From NCBI GenBank assembly GCA_020002185.1, contig CM034532.1, forward strand, positions 52,223,944 through 52,287,943: DNA of 64,000 bases. The letters run 5' to 3'. The notes under the pieces were generated by a model that was not told where the DNA came from, searched no databases, and saw only the letters and a list, made by a program, of their open reading frames with translations. Below are positions 8,580-19,942 of the stretch, one piece after another. The translations under genes and the position numbers were made by a program. Source of the DNA: Paraescarpia echinospica. Its lineage: Eukaryota > Annelida > Polychaeta > Sabellida > Siboglinidae. Each line of letters begins with the position of its first letter. Within the stretch, counting starts at the first letter, position 1.

Positions 8580-9600
8580 ACTAGCCAATATGTTTGACCT
8601 ATGATGAATGTCGGTGTTTGTGAATTGTAAGTCAATGTTTAGTACTGGTTATGTGTCGCAGATCGATGTAGGAATGTTGTACGTCAGTGGTTATGAGCTG
8701 TAGGTCAGATAGGCTTTAGCCCCTATGCTTTAACAAGGGGAAAATGTCCTATCCTTTAACATGGGGAAAGTTTGCTATGGTTTAACATGGGCTTTGTAGG
8801 GGTAAAACAATTAGGGATAAACTCAAAGTCAAAATATGGTCGAATACCTTTACGATAATAGCTCCTATCTTTTAACCTGGGAAAAATTCCCTATCCTTTA
8901 ACATGGGGGAAATTGGTAGTACAGGTTTCAGAGGGTAATTTGGGGTAAATTGGAAGCTCCTATCCTTTAACATAGGGTTTATCACATATCTTTTAATATG
9001 GGAAAAATTCCCTATCATTTACCATGGGAAAAATTGGTAGGACAGTTTTTTAAAGACATTTTGGGTAAATCGAACTCTCGAAAAATAAAAATATAGGTAA
9101 ATTTCGCTATGTTTTAACATGGGGTTTGAACGACTAAAAATCTAGGGGCAAATTGGAACCTCGATCTCAAAAAGTCGTCGTATACCTTTACGATAAATTG
9201 AATTGACGTTTTGCCCTATTTTCAAAGTCCAACTTACCCCTTTTAGACCTATACAAAATGGGTCCAAGTTGGATTGGTGCGGCGCGGAGCGAGAGCAAAA
9301 TTCGTCAACATCCGGGTATTTTCCCTATCTTTTAACATGGGAACCGGAACTACTTTCTTGCTCTTGCTCCGCGCCGCGCCAACCATCCCAGGTAGACCAC
9401 CTACCTTACTACTACGGATTCCGCAGTATGAGATCCTGTGAAACCCAGCTTCTCGAGTTTGTCGCTGATATAGCTAATGCAATAGTGGTACTGCATTACA
9501 TTGTATTACACATGTACATTAATATAGTTTTCCTCTATTTCATGTTGAAGGATTCTGCTGCAAATGTATGAAGAGGTACGATACAGTGAAGATAACTTTT
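8580..9600. other. Diverged CTATCCTTTAACATGGG repeats and a GC-rich hairpin; no gene
   Basis: Between about 8720 and 9350 a motif like CCTATCCTTTAACATGGGGA recurs irregularly, suggesting an old tandem repeat. A 25-base GC-rich inverted repeat (9274-9298 and 9358-9382, two mismatches) encloses the last copy. No credible coding sequence. Confidence 0.5.
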
Positions 9601-9870
9601 GTGAAAACTGGCACACATCATTTACATGGATATATGAAACACTGAACTGACTACATCTACACTGAACCTGTGAACAGTGTCCTGTGAAACAGACACACTT
9701 CACTTGCATGGATATATGAAACAGTGAACGGATCATATCTACACCCAACCAACAGTGTCCTTGGAACATTAGCACACTGCACTTTCATGTATAATATGAA
9801 ACATTGAACTGATTATATTTGTACTCAGCCAACAGTGTCCTGGGAACATTGGCTCACTTCACTTGCGATA
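9600..9870. repeat. ~82-bp tandem repeat, about 3 copies
   Basis: Copies share GGATATATGAAACA, TGAACTGA and CAACAGTGTCCTG, spaced about 82 bases apart. Confidence 0.7.
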
Positions 9871-10239
9871 TAATAGTGAACCGACAATGTACTCTGTTCC
9901 TCCTTCCATAATTCTCTGTATGTGCAGTGAAGCTGACTAGTTCTTGTACTTCTGCTGTTTCAGTTGTTTTCCTTGTCTACTAGTCGGCTACATACATTGA
10001 ACAATATATTAACATTACTTCATGTTGAAGTGAGACAGTATTGAACAAAACAATTACATATAATTATTGTAATCCAGATCTGTGCATCATACTGTGAAAA
10101 TTTTATCACACAGTGAACTGTGCATGAAATGGTAACGATCTTGGAATGTATAATAAATGGTGTTAAATCCAAGTGGCGTTTCTTCACAACAATTATAAAC
10201 ACTGGGTTTGTAGGGGATACTTCAATGTTTACAAACGTG

Positions 10240-10560
10240 TGTAGGTCAAAGTCAATAAAGGTCAAACAATCAGGTCACAGTAATGTCACAATGGCCAACA
10301 GTTAATTAATAGTTTAACTTTCATTTTGCTAGCACAGCATAATATCATAATTATTAAGTAAAAATAAATCGGACATTAATATAGACAATTAGATCAGAGG
10401 TCAAGTACTTTTTTTACAAATTAAGTCAATGGTTCACACTTTAGTATGCCATTTTATGATCAATGTGTAAATACATGATCCATTACAACCATTTATAAAA
10501 TTACTAACTCGACTTGTTAACCATAATAATTTAATTAAGTCATTTGTCAACATAAAAGAG
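10240..10560 (+). repeat. AGGTCA-rich interspersed repeat, copy 1
   Basis: It aligns by eye with 17460-17770 in the same orientation (shared landmarks: AAGTAAAAATAAAT, TGCCATTTTATG, GTCATTTGTCA). It contains several AGGTCA or AAGGTCA half-sites. No coding sequence. Confidence 0.6.
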
Positions 10561-10873
10561 CATAGTAGAGAAAATAATGGAGGGAATAGTCAGAGATACC
10601 ATCAATAAATACTTGAAAGATAATGACCTGTTGAATGACAAGCAATTTGGTTTTATCAAAGGTCGGTCTACAGTTCTCCAATTACTGAAAGTACTCGATT
10701 CATGGACTGAGACACTAGATAATGGTGGATGTATTGATGTAGTATACTGTGATTTTATGAAAGCATTTGACAAAGTTCTACGACTTATAGAGAAACTCCA
10801 GAGCTATGGAATTCAAGGAAATATTCTAAGCTGGGTTGCATTAGTGACCTAATTTGTTTTTAAAATTGACCTT

Positions 10874-11072
10874 TGTTGTGTTTACAATATTATTATAATG
10901 AACCACCTGTCACCTGATGGATGACGTAGTGTTGATGACGCGGACACACGGTCCCAAGATTTGAATTTATGTAAAAGCCGCAGTGCGCGGGTGCGAGTCA
11001 ATAAATGAACAGTTATCGTTCTGCATAAATACGACTTTGACCGAGTCTATATCTAAACCATTAGATACAACA
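10874..11072 (+). repeat. 5' LTR of Ty3/gypsy element 1
   Basis: 199 bp, TG...CA ends with six-base inverted termini TGTTGT/ACAACA. It contains AATAAA near 11001, a likely polyadenylation signal. Confidence 0.93.
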
Positions 11073-11090
11073 TCTGGCGACGAGGTACAC
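11073..11090 (+). promoter_or_regulatory. Primer-binding site of Ty3/gypsy element 1
   Basis: TCTGGCGACGAGG begins directly after the LTR. The core TGGCGACGAGG also follows the 5' LTR of element 2, so both families probably prime from the same tRNA, which I cannot name. Confidence 0.55.
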
Positions 11091-11239
11091 TACAACCCAC
11101 AGACGCCTAGGCAGTGGAAACGAGCTACGGAGTTGGACTGGAATTCTCTAAACTGTGAGTTTATTAATAGAACACGCCGCCGTTTTCAACAAGACCGGTG
11201 CTCGCTCTGCTGACGTCATTGCTACTTCTGGCGTGCCGC

Positions 11240-14200
11240 ATGAACACGGCTGTAACTACTACGTCAACAACTGATCTCGTAACTCCACAAAAACACACTG
11301 CTACGTCTACAATGGCTCTACCCACGTTCGCACAGTTTGACATGCGAATGGATGGCAATTTGGGACCTCGTTGGAGGAAATGGCTTGACCGTTTTGAAAG
11401 GTTGACCACGGCCATGGCAGTCAGCGAGCCGACGCGCATGCGCGCGTTGCTTCTCCATTACGCGGGACACGAAGTCGACGAGCTATTCGACACGCTGATC
11501 GTGCCTGACGTTACCGATGACGTCAATGTTTACCAAGCAGCCGCCAACGCACTGACTGACTATTTCACGCCGAAAACGAACACCGCTTTCGAGATCTACA
11601 GCTTTCGCCAAGCTGCACAAGGTGAGACGGAAACGATTGACAATTACGCAACACGGCTACGCAAATTGGCAAAATCCTGTGACTTTGCAAACGTTGACAG
11701 GGAGATCGCTAACCAAATAATTTTTGCATGTCAATCTAAGCCGCTACGCAGACGTGCACTGCGGGACGATCTATCGCTAAACAGGCTGATCGCCGCTGCT
11801 AGAGCGCTCGAGTTGAGCGAACAACAAGCAAGCGCCGTCGAAGGTGGGACGAAAGCTGATCGTCCAATCAACGCAACTTCTTCACAGTCATCCGCCAGGG
11901 GAAGACACACGTCAAGAAATCGCAATTTTGGCAACAGAGGTGAGCGTTACAACTCGACCAATCGCTCCAATGCTACAAGCAGACACGCTAAGGCCTGCAA
12001 TTACTGCGGTAATTAACTACCACATCGTTCTGGTTGCCCGGCGCGAGGCAGGAAGTGCAATGCGTGCGACAAGGTCGGCCATTTTGAATTAGTTTGTCGA
12101 TCATCACAGCGCGCTACCCAGCATGCATCACGTCCAATGTCGCGACATCCGGTTGCGAACACCGTGACAACACACGCTGCTACCAACGATGACGAACGAG
12201 AGTACGTGTTCACTTCGTGCACAGACGAGCAAGTCCACGTCGCTCTGGGAAGGCAGCACATCCCAAAACGTCTCATCCAGGTTCAAGGTCAGCAGGTAGA
12301 AATGATAGTCGACACAGGAGCATCAGTTAACATTCTTGAATCGCACACGTATGACAGCCTACATGTGAAGCCAGCATTGCAGCCCACGACAACTCGCGTG
12401 TTCCCGTACGGCGCGACAACGCCGCTATCTGTGCTTGGCATGGCGAACTTCGAATTGCAACATAATGGTGAGCAACTAACAGTGCCTTTTCATGTTATTG
12501 AAGGCAGCAGTGGAAATTTGCTTGGCTATGCAGCAGCCGAGAACCTTAAGATACTGACGATGGCGAGACAAATCACGACAGCTGATGACGACAAGGTCAA
12601 GGTCATAGAGGACTACAGCGACCTATTCGCAGGAATGGGAAAGGTCAAGGACAGGCTGATCACACTGCACATTGACGAGACTGTCACGCCAAAACAGCAA
12701 AAGCATCGCCGCATACCGTTCCACATACGTAAGGACGTTGAACAGGAACTAGCACGACTCGAAGCAGACGACGTGATCGAGAAGACGGACGGGCCGACGC
12801 CGTGGGTGAGTCCGATTGTCGTTGTGCCAAAGAAGACGGGAGCCGTGCGCATATGTGTGGACATGCGAGAAGCCAATAAAGCAGTAAAGCGAGAGAAACA
12901 TCTAATGCCCACCATCGATGACCTAATAACAGATCTGAATGGCGCGACAATGTTCAGCACACTCGACCTGAGAGCCGGATATCATCAATTGGAACTCGAC
13001 CCTGAAAGTCGACACATCACGACATTCAGCACACACGTCGCTCTCTACAGGTACAAGCGGTTAATGTTTGGCATTAACGCCGCTTCGGAAATATTTCAGA
13101 ATACGATCGCAGAACTTCTACACGGCCTGAATGGATGCAGAAACATTTCAGACGACATCATCGTCCACGGCAAGACGCCTGCAGAACACGATGCGAATTT
13201 GAGAGCAGTCTTAGACAGATTGCGAGAAAACAACGTTCGCCTGAACCGAGAAAAATGCAAATTCTCGCAGCCAACCGTCATTTTCTACGGACACGTTTTC
13301 GGTGCGCATGGACTGCGTGCTGATCCGAAGAAACTCGATTCAATTTCGAAGGCGAGTCGACCAACAAACCCATCAGAAGTACACTCTCTACTTGGCATGG
13401 CGCAGTACGTGTCTCGATTCATTGCCGACTTCGCCAACATCGTTGCACCACTGCGAGAACTGACCAAACAAGATGAACTGTGGAATTGGCAGCCTAAACA
13501 CGAACAATCGTTCCAGGCGCTAACACACGCGCTGACGAACACGAGCACGATGACCTACTTCGACCCCAACAAGTCGTCGGAAGTATTCGTCGATGCCAGC
13601 CCTCTCGGCTTAGGGGCTATTCTCACGCAAAGTGGAAAGGTAGTCAGCAACGCAAGCCGAGCACTCTCAGACGTCGAACGAAGGTACTCTCAAACAGAAC
13701 GTGAAATGCTAGCAGTTGTTTGGAGCGCAGAGCATTTCCACCTATATCTGTACGGTGCAAGCTTCACGATCTACACAGATCACCAGCCATTACTCGGAAT
13801 ATTCAAGAGTCAGCGTCCTGCGTCCGCACGGATTGAGCGATGGAGATTGCGTCTACTTCCCTACCAGTTTGAACTGAAGTATCGACCCGGAAAAGACGAC
13901 CGGAATCCAGCCGACTACATAAGCCGACACCCATATGCGAAAGGAGCAACCGACTCGACCGAGGAGTACGTGCGATACATCTGCAATGCAGCTATCCCAA
14001 AAGCCATGACCGCTGTCGAGGTCAAGGAGCAGACGGCGACAGATGTAGTTCTGCAAGCCGTCACCAGGGCTATACAAACTGGTCGCTGGGACGACACACT
14101 CGTTCACGACTACGTCCATGTCAAAAACGAACTGACAGCATGCAGTGGCATCGTACTAAGAGGTACCCGTATCATACTGCCGTCTACTCTACAGCAAAGA

Positions 14201-15355
14201 GCAGCTGAACTTGCACACGTGGTTCACCAGGGTGTTGTGAAGACAAAAATGTTACTACGCGAGAAAGTTTGGTTTCCCGCAATTGACAGCATGGCCGAGA
14301 GGCAGATCAAAAGTTGCCTGGCTTGTCAAGCTACAATTAGCACACCCATGACACCTGAGCCGATGATCCCGACGCCGATTCCGTCAGCACCATGGAAGAA
14401 TCTGTCAGCTGATTTCCTGGGACCATTACCTACAGGCGAGCTGATACTAGTAGTCATTGATGACTTCAGCAGATTCCCGGAGGTGGAGATAGTCACGTTG
14501 ACTGCAGCCTCCACCGTGATCCCCAAGTTGGACAGCATGTTCGCTCGTCACGGCATCCCAGATGTACTCAAATCAGACAACGGCCCGCCATTCAACGGCA
14601 GTGAACTAACCAAGTTCGCACACTATCTCGGGTTCGAACACAAGAAAATAACCCCGATCTGGCCGTGCGCTAACGGCGAGGCAGAACGCTTTATGGCTCC
14701 TCTAATGAAAGCCATCAGAGCGGCACACGTGGAACAACGGAGTTGGAAACAGGAGCTGTACAACTTCCTTCGGCAATATCGCGCCACACCACACTGTACG
14801 ACAGGTGTATCGCCCGCTGAAGCACTGTAAGGAAGGAAACTAAACGTCACACTCCCACAACTCCCACAACAGACTCGCGCTTCTGAGATTCATGAGAAAC
14901 TACGACGTCGCGACACAGACAACAAAGCGAAATCGAAAGTCTACACTGACAAACGACGAAACGCAAAGCGATCTCAACTACAAGTTGGGGAAATGGTTCT
15001 CGTCCGACAACCTCGGAGAAACAAGTTAACAACACCATTCGACCCGCGACCACTCGAAGTCGTACGACGTACAGGAACTCTCGTAACAGCTAAAAGAGGG
15101 ATGTACACGATCACACGAAACATCTCGCATTTCAAACGATTGAATGCGACACATTCCCTACCACACGACACGTACCATAACGACGCCGACGATTTCGACA
15201 ACACGCGCGATAACACGCGCGACGACACGTGCGACGACACACGCGACGACACGCTCGCAAGACCAACGCTGAAGCCGTGCCTGTCGTCGCAAGTCGTTCG
15301 ACGTTCCAGCAGGTTTCGTAAACCGCCCGTGAGGTTCAAAGATTTCACTGAATAA
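11240..15355 (+). pseudogene. gag-pol of Ty3/gypsy element 1 (two in-frame TAA codons)
   Basis: A single frame from ATG 11240 (or 11312) to TAA 15353-15355 is broken only at 12014-12016, inside the first zinc knuckle (CNYCGN then stop), and at 14828-14830, after the integrase core. In order: capsid-like gag (WLDRFERL..., FRQAAQGETETIDNYATRLR); two knuckles, the second CNACDKVGHFELVC; protease IVDTGAS at about 12307; RT with TLDLRAGYHQLEL and SDDIIVHG at about 13150; RNase H FVDASPLGLGAIL and YTDHQPLL; integrase HHCC (14215-14330) and a DD35E core (ADFLGPL, SDNGPPF, NGEAERF). The C-terminal part has an acidic DDTRDDT repeat at about 15190-15255. Both stops sit at single codons in an otherwise conserved frame; readthrough is possible but unproven. 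Confidence 0.88.
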
Positions 15356-15570
15356 GAAAGAGTGATGTGCTGGCAACCTCTCCTCTAGTTCTATTTCACG
15401 TTTGTACACACGTCGATTATGTGAATATGCTTTTAACACTTCATCAAAGAGTGATGTGGTAGTAACCCCTCCTCTACATCGATCGTATAATTAATTATTG
15501 TATTTTTAACATAGTATAAGCGTATTTCGAACTTTAGTATTTGCATGAGCCCAGTACTGACTTTAATTCC

Positions 15571-15584
15571 AAGTAGGGGAAGAA
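15571..15584 (+). promoter_or_regulatory. Polypurine tract of Ty3/gypsy element 1
   Basis: AAGTAGGGGAAGAA abuts the 3' LTR, the expected place for plus-strand priming. Confidence 0.7.
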
Positions 15585-15783
15585 TGTTGTGTTTACAATA
15601 TTATTATAATGAGCCACCTGTCACCTGATGGATGACGTAGTGTTGATGACGCGGACACACGGTCCCAAGATTTGAATTTATGTAAAAGCCGCAGTGCGCG
15701 GGTGCGAGTCAATAAATGAACAGTTATCGTTCTGCATAAATACGACTTTGACTGAGTCTATATTTAAACCATTAGATACAACA
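15585..15783 (+). repeat. 3' LTR of Ty3/gypsy element 1
   Basis: 199 bp, differing from the 5' LTR at three positions by eye (all transitions), and followed by the second ACCTT copy. Confidence 0.93.
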
Positions 15784-17439
15784 ACCTTCGACCTAATTGT
15801 ATGTTTGAATATCCAATTTATTTTTATTTATTAATTGTGGTATGTTGCGCTAGTAAATTAAAATAACTAGCTAAATGTTTAGCCTTGACCATAATGGCAT
15901 ATGACCTTGACATGACCTAGATAATTGACCTTGAACGAGTATTGATCTCTGTTGCAGCTCTGTTGGCCCATAGAAGACAACGTGTAAGGGTCAATAATTC
16001 GTTTTCAGATTGGCATGATGTCATCAGCGAAAAACCACAAGGATCGGTGGTTGGCCCCCTACTTTTTGTTATATTTATTAATGACTTACCTGATGTTATA
16101 AAGAGCTCCGAAGTATTCCTGTTTGCTGATGTTATGAAGCTCTTCCGTCCAATTTATACCGAAGAATATTGCACTAGGATTCAACAAGATCTTACCCATG
16201 CAGAACTTTGGACATACGAATCTCTCTTAAAGTTTCACCCGAAAACAGCCACATGAGAGTAGGATCATCAACCAAAAGAAATGACAGCTACACACTGGGA
16301 CCTAACCATATAACGCTGGCAAGTACGGATAAGGTGAAGGATATTGGCGTTACTTTTGACTCGTCACCTAACTTCGAGGCACATATGTCGGAAAAAATTG
16401 ATAAAGCCAATTCAATTATAGGGATAATTCGTCGCACATTTGATTACACGGATGGACAGTGTTTGTCTACTGCTTTTAAATATCTCGTCCGTCCACATAT
16501 TGAATGTGCAAATCAAGCATGGGCTGCGTTCTTAGACTTAATGAAACGCTTTACAGCTCTTGAAAATGTTTAGCGTAGAGCAACCAAATTAATTCCCGGT
16601 TTGAAAGATTTTTAATATAATGAACGTCTGCAAAGACTAAAATTACCAACTATAGCATATATCGTCGCCTCAGAGGAGACATGATTGAAAAGTATGATTT
16701 TAATAGAGAAATATGATACAGCTGTGACATCGGACTTTATAACATTGAGGGATAATGAATCATGTACGAGAGGGCATCACCTTGTTGCTTGATGTAATAA
16801 TCCCAAATACAGCTGTTCATAGCTAAACTGGCATGTGTGCAGTGCGTAACGTCAGGGCAGTCGAAAAAAACGGAAAAAATCGTGTAGAAGGATGTTCAAA
16901 ATAAAGAAAGAAAAACAATGAAAACCAACGAAAAACAAATAAAAGCGCGTATAAAAACAACTGGTGCACTATATACATAAGTTTGTAGGTTTACAGGATG
17001 TGGGCGCCATGCCATGGTTGCATTTCCCTGATGGCTGGCATGGCGACACACAGGAAGGCTGGCAATGATGGCGTGATGTGTAGAACAGCAGATGGTGGTA
17101 GTCTATTCCATATGGTTACTGCTCTGGAGTAGACTGCATAAAATATTCAAAGGATGATGTCGGTTAAACATTAAAAAAATTATTTATACACCGATGCACG
17201 GACGTATATGGAACAACCTCCCACAGTGTGTGGTAGAGGCTCCATCAATCCAGTCCTTTGAGGGAAAATTAGACAAGTTATGGAAAAACCACCCAATTAA
17301 GCTCGATTACACAGCCCCACCCCTATTATGAAACAACTCGTCAGACGCATGCGCACCATACAGTTTGACGACAAACATCAGAGCTAGCGTAAGAGGCATC
17401 ACAGCCTAGAAGCCGGAAGAGGACCTGTAAGAATAAATA

Positions 17440-17830
17440 AATCAATACTCGTTCAAGGTCAATTATCTAGGTTGTGTCAGGGTCATATGCCATTATGGTC
17501 AAGGCTAAACATTAAGCTAGTTACCTTAATTTACTAGCGCAACATACCACACTTAATAAGTAAAAATAAATTAGATATTCAAACATACAATTAGGTCGAA
17601 GGTCAATTTTAAAAACAAATTAGGTCACTATTGGTCTTTGCGTTAATATGCTATTTTATGGTCAATGTGTACATAAATGTTCCATTCCAACAATTTATAA
17701 ACCTACCAAGCCATTGCGTCACACATAATATCTTAATTAGGTCATTTGTCATCATAAATAGGTCAACGGTCATTAAAGGTCAAATAACTAGGTCATGTCA
17801 AAGTCACTTCGTACTAGGACAACGTTTTTG
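17440..17830 (+). repeat. AGGTCA-rich interspersed repeat, copy 3 (carries the empty site of element 1)
   Basis: It is the complement of the repeat interrupted at 10873/15784 and a direct copy of 10240-10560. It holds many AGGTCA/AAGGTCA motifs, e.g. at 17453, 17592, 17597 and 17777. Its unbroken sequence at 17594-17608 shows the insertion point of the gypsy element with a single ACCTT. Confidence 0.65.
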
Positions 17831-18182
17831 GGTTATAGTTTTTTATTTTACCTCAATATTTCGACATTAAAAAGTGGATTTACTTTGTTAATATAAAGAT
17901 ATTTCAAAAAGGGATGTAAACTACATAGCATACACTATCACACAGAAGTGTTTACATTATTATATAACAATTTTTAGTTTTTTTGTAATGTACATTATCG
18001 TGACGTAGGAGAAATCAGCCGGCACCCGGGGCGATGCCAGCTAGGCTGCGTAACAACGCATATAAGTTTCTTGCCCCACAGATGTTAGTAAGATTGCTCT
18101 GCGCTTGCCTATGCCTATGGCGTCGTCGGCGATGTCATTTGCTCCAAACTAAAATCCTAATATGTCCTAATAAGACGACCAG
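17831..18182. other. Spacer without recognisable gene
   Basis: AT-rich to about 18000, then a GC-richer stretch joining the second LINE. A frame at 18034-18279 shows no family similarity. Confidence 0.4.
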
Positions 18183-18437
18183 GAAGGAAAATTGGTATCG
18201 GACCCAACAGCACAGGCCGACATCCTCAACAGGCAATTTCAGTCGATGTTCAGTGAGGGCAGAAGCTATACCTATGTAGAATTCCAGGCAAAGTGCAAAA
18301 TGGGCTCATCACATGACTTCCCGGTTCTCGATAACATCCAAATCTCAGTAGAGGGGGTGCGGAAACTTCTCCAAAATCTGCAGGCCAACAAGGCAAGCGG
18401 CCCCGATACTATCAGCCCCAGAATCCTCAAAGAGCTG

Positions 18438-18627
18438 TGTGATATCCCAATCAGTTAAGGCATGCTCCCTGACTGCAGAGAGTGGCCAAAACGAGGACAC
18501 AGCTAGCGGCGTGTGTCAGGCCGCTGGCACAGCTAATGTACAGTCGTTAATTTATTATATGTGATTAAAAGTAGTTTAAAAACATTCACTACTTATAGCA
18601 TTTCCGGATGGAGTCGCAGACATCACA
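18438..18627 (+). repeat. 5' LTR of Ty3/gypsy element 2
   Basis: 190 bp. It begins TGTGATATCCC, contains GTTAAGGCATGCTCCCTGAC, and ends GACATCACA. It is followed by TATTTGGCGACGAGGATG, whose TGGCGACGAGG is the primer-binding-site core. Confidence 0.9.
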
Positions 18628-18699
18628 TATTTGGCGACGAGGATGTTGAGATCGGCGTATCGGATGACCATCGGCGAACCGCAGTGTCAGTAATCACGA

Positions 18700-18840
18700 G
18701 CGCTTGAGACTTGAGTTGTTTATGCAATGTGTTTACTATAATAATAAGTTTACTTATTATTATAGTAAAGTATACTTATTATTATAGTAAACACATTGCT
18801 TATTATTATAGTAAACACATTGCGTAAACGACTCGAGCGC
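18700..18840. repeat. Large hairpin in the leader of element 2
   Basis: 18724-18748 is the exact complement of 18775-18799, and again of 18799-18823 (25 bases each, ending in CTTATTATTATAG on the right arms). The flanks (GCGCTTGAG... and ...GACTCGAGCGC) extend the symmetry to about 40 bases per arm. Confidence 0.8.
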
Positions 18841-18863
18841 AGTCAGTAATTAGTGGCAGTAAG

Positions 18864-19848
18864 CACACCTGGGGCAGAAGTACTCGGTACTCGTGTACTC
18901 GAGTACATTTTTGAAGTACTCAGTCTCATACTCGTACTTGTACTCATAAAGCTATGTTATGGGTCATGGACTCGTACTCATACTCATTGTACTCAGATTT
19001 TACGAGTACATTTGAGTACTTCCTCAATACATATTGAGGAAAATATATTTATTTATAGTTATAAAATGAAACTTTCCTGAAATATTTAAATGTTCAACTA
19101 TTTTTTAAATATTGTGTTATTTCTGATATAATACCACCTTACCATCCCTAGACATAGCACATCCTCATTCTCTGATAACCATGACTATGATAACCAAACA
19201 TGGCAACAGGCAGCATCTTTTCCCAGTCAGAAACACCATGTTAAGCAAACAATAATTGTAGGCTATCAGGTCATAAACCTGTTTGTTTAATTAAGCTACC
19301 AGGATGTCCATAAAGAGCCAATTAGCAGTTAACCCACCAGTTAGACAAGAAATGCCTTTGATGTAGTCTGGAGACCATGCCAGTTGGCACTGGCTGACAG
19401 TGCCAACTGCTAAGAACAAGAAATGCCACTCTTCCTCTGTAGAAGTATAAGGTGGCTCAAGTCAGACTGCATCCTACACTAGTATAATCCGGTGCCAGCA
19501 GCCTGGCTAAAAAGTCCAAAGGGGATTTTGAGCCTGTTATATGGACATGTGCTAACCCTCTCAAAACCAGTAGCCTACGATCAGAAAATATAAATTGCAA
19601 ACTTCTAATGTCAGCAAAAATGTATTAACTGCCATTGCATATTCACTTGTGCTGAGTTATATAAATTAGATTAATTAATAATAAAAAACTACATTATTAT
19701 TTAATATTTAAATATTTTTTTATGTACTCGTACTCGTGAGAATGTACTCGTACTTGTACTCGTACTCAGCTTTTAGCAATGTACTCGTACTCATCCATCA
19801 TCAAAGTACTCTTACTCGTACTCATGAAAATGTACTCGGCCCCAGGTC
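18864..19848. mobile_element. Non-autonomous hAT-like element with AGTACTCG subterminal repeats
   Basis: A 985-bp insertion is flanked by TGGCAGTAAG on both sides (18854-18863 and 19849-19858). Its ends are related inverted repeats (CACACCTGGGGC... and ...GCCCCAGGTC). Many subterminal GTACTCG/CGAGTAC motifs lie within 150 bases of each end. There is no transposase. The 8-10-bp duplication and CCTGGGGC ends suit the hAT superfamily; assignment is an inference. Confidence 0.72.
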
Positions 19849-19942
19849 TGGCAGTAAGTCAATCATTTATGCCTACGGCTGAGGCTCCGGCTAAGCCTAA
19901 GACAAACTAGTGCTACGTGTTTCCCGACTCGCGTAACCAACC

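Larger units (their letters stand above)
10874..15783 (+). mobile_element. Ty3/gypsy LTR retrotransposon 1, nearly complete
   Basis: It is 4910 bp long with 199-bp LTRs at each end (TGTTGT...ACAACA) and a 5-bp target duplication ACCTT (10869-10873 and 15784-15788). By eye the LTRs differ at three positions, so insertion is recent. One long gag-pol frame is broken by two TAA codons. Order PR-RT-RNaseH-IN is that of Ty3/gypsy; no envelope frame and no chromodomain are seen. Confidence 0.95.
10849..15948 (-). repeat. AGGTCA-rich interspersed repeat, copy 2, interrupted by Ty3/gypsy
   Basis: The two parts 10849-10873 and 15784-15948 form, once the LTR element is removed, one stretch that is the reverse complement of about 17443-17627. 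GTTGCA repeats at both ends look like its target-site duplication in the LINE. Confidence 0.7.
10564..17435 (+). pseudogene. Dead non-LTR retrotransposon (LINE) reverse transcriptase, split by insertions
   Basis: RT fragments in one orientation lie at 10577-10848 (KQFGFIKGRSTVLQLL, IDVVYCDFMKAFDKV) and 15949-16570 (PQGSVVGPLLFVIFINDLPD, FADV at the catalytic site), with a C-terminal piece at about 17195-17300 (NNLPQCVVEAPSIQSFEGKL). The second catalytic Asp of the FADD box is Val and there are frame breaks, so it is inactive. The AGGTCA-rich repeat is inserted after the codons for ILSWVA; GTTGCA flanks it on both sides. A Ty3/gypsy element then sits inside that repeat. About 16800-17190 is a further unidentified insertion. 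No APE domain or ORF1 remains. Confidence 0.8.

Noticed and set aside
9203..9571. 122-codon frame across the GC-rich hairpin
   Set aside because: Spans a hairpin and a diverged repeat; no family resemblance.
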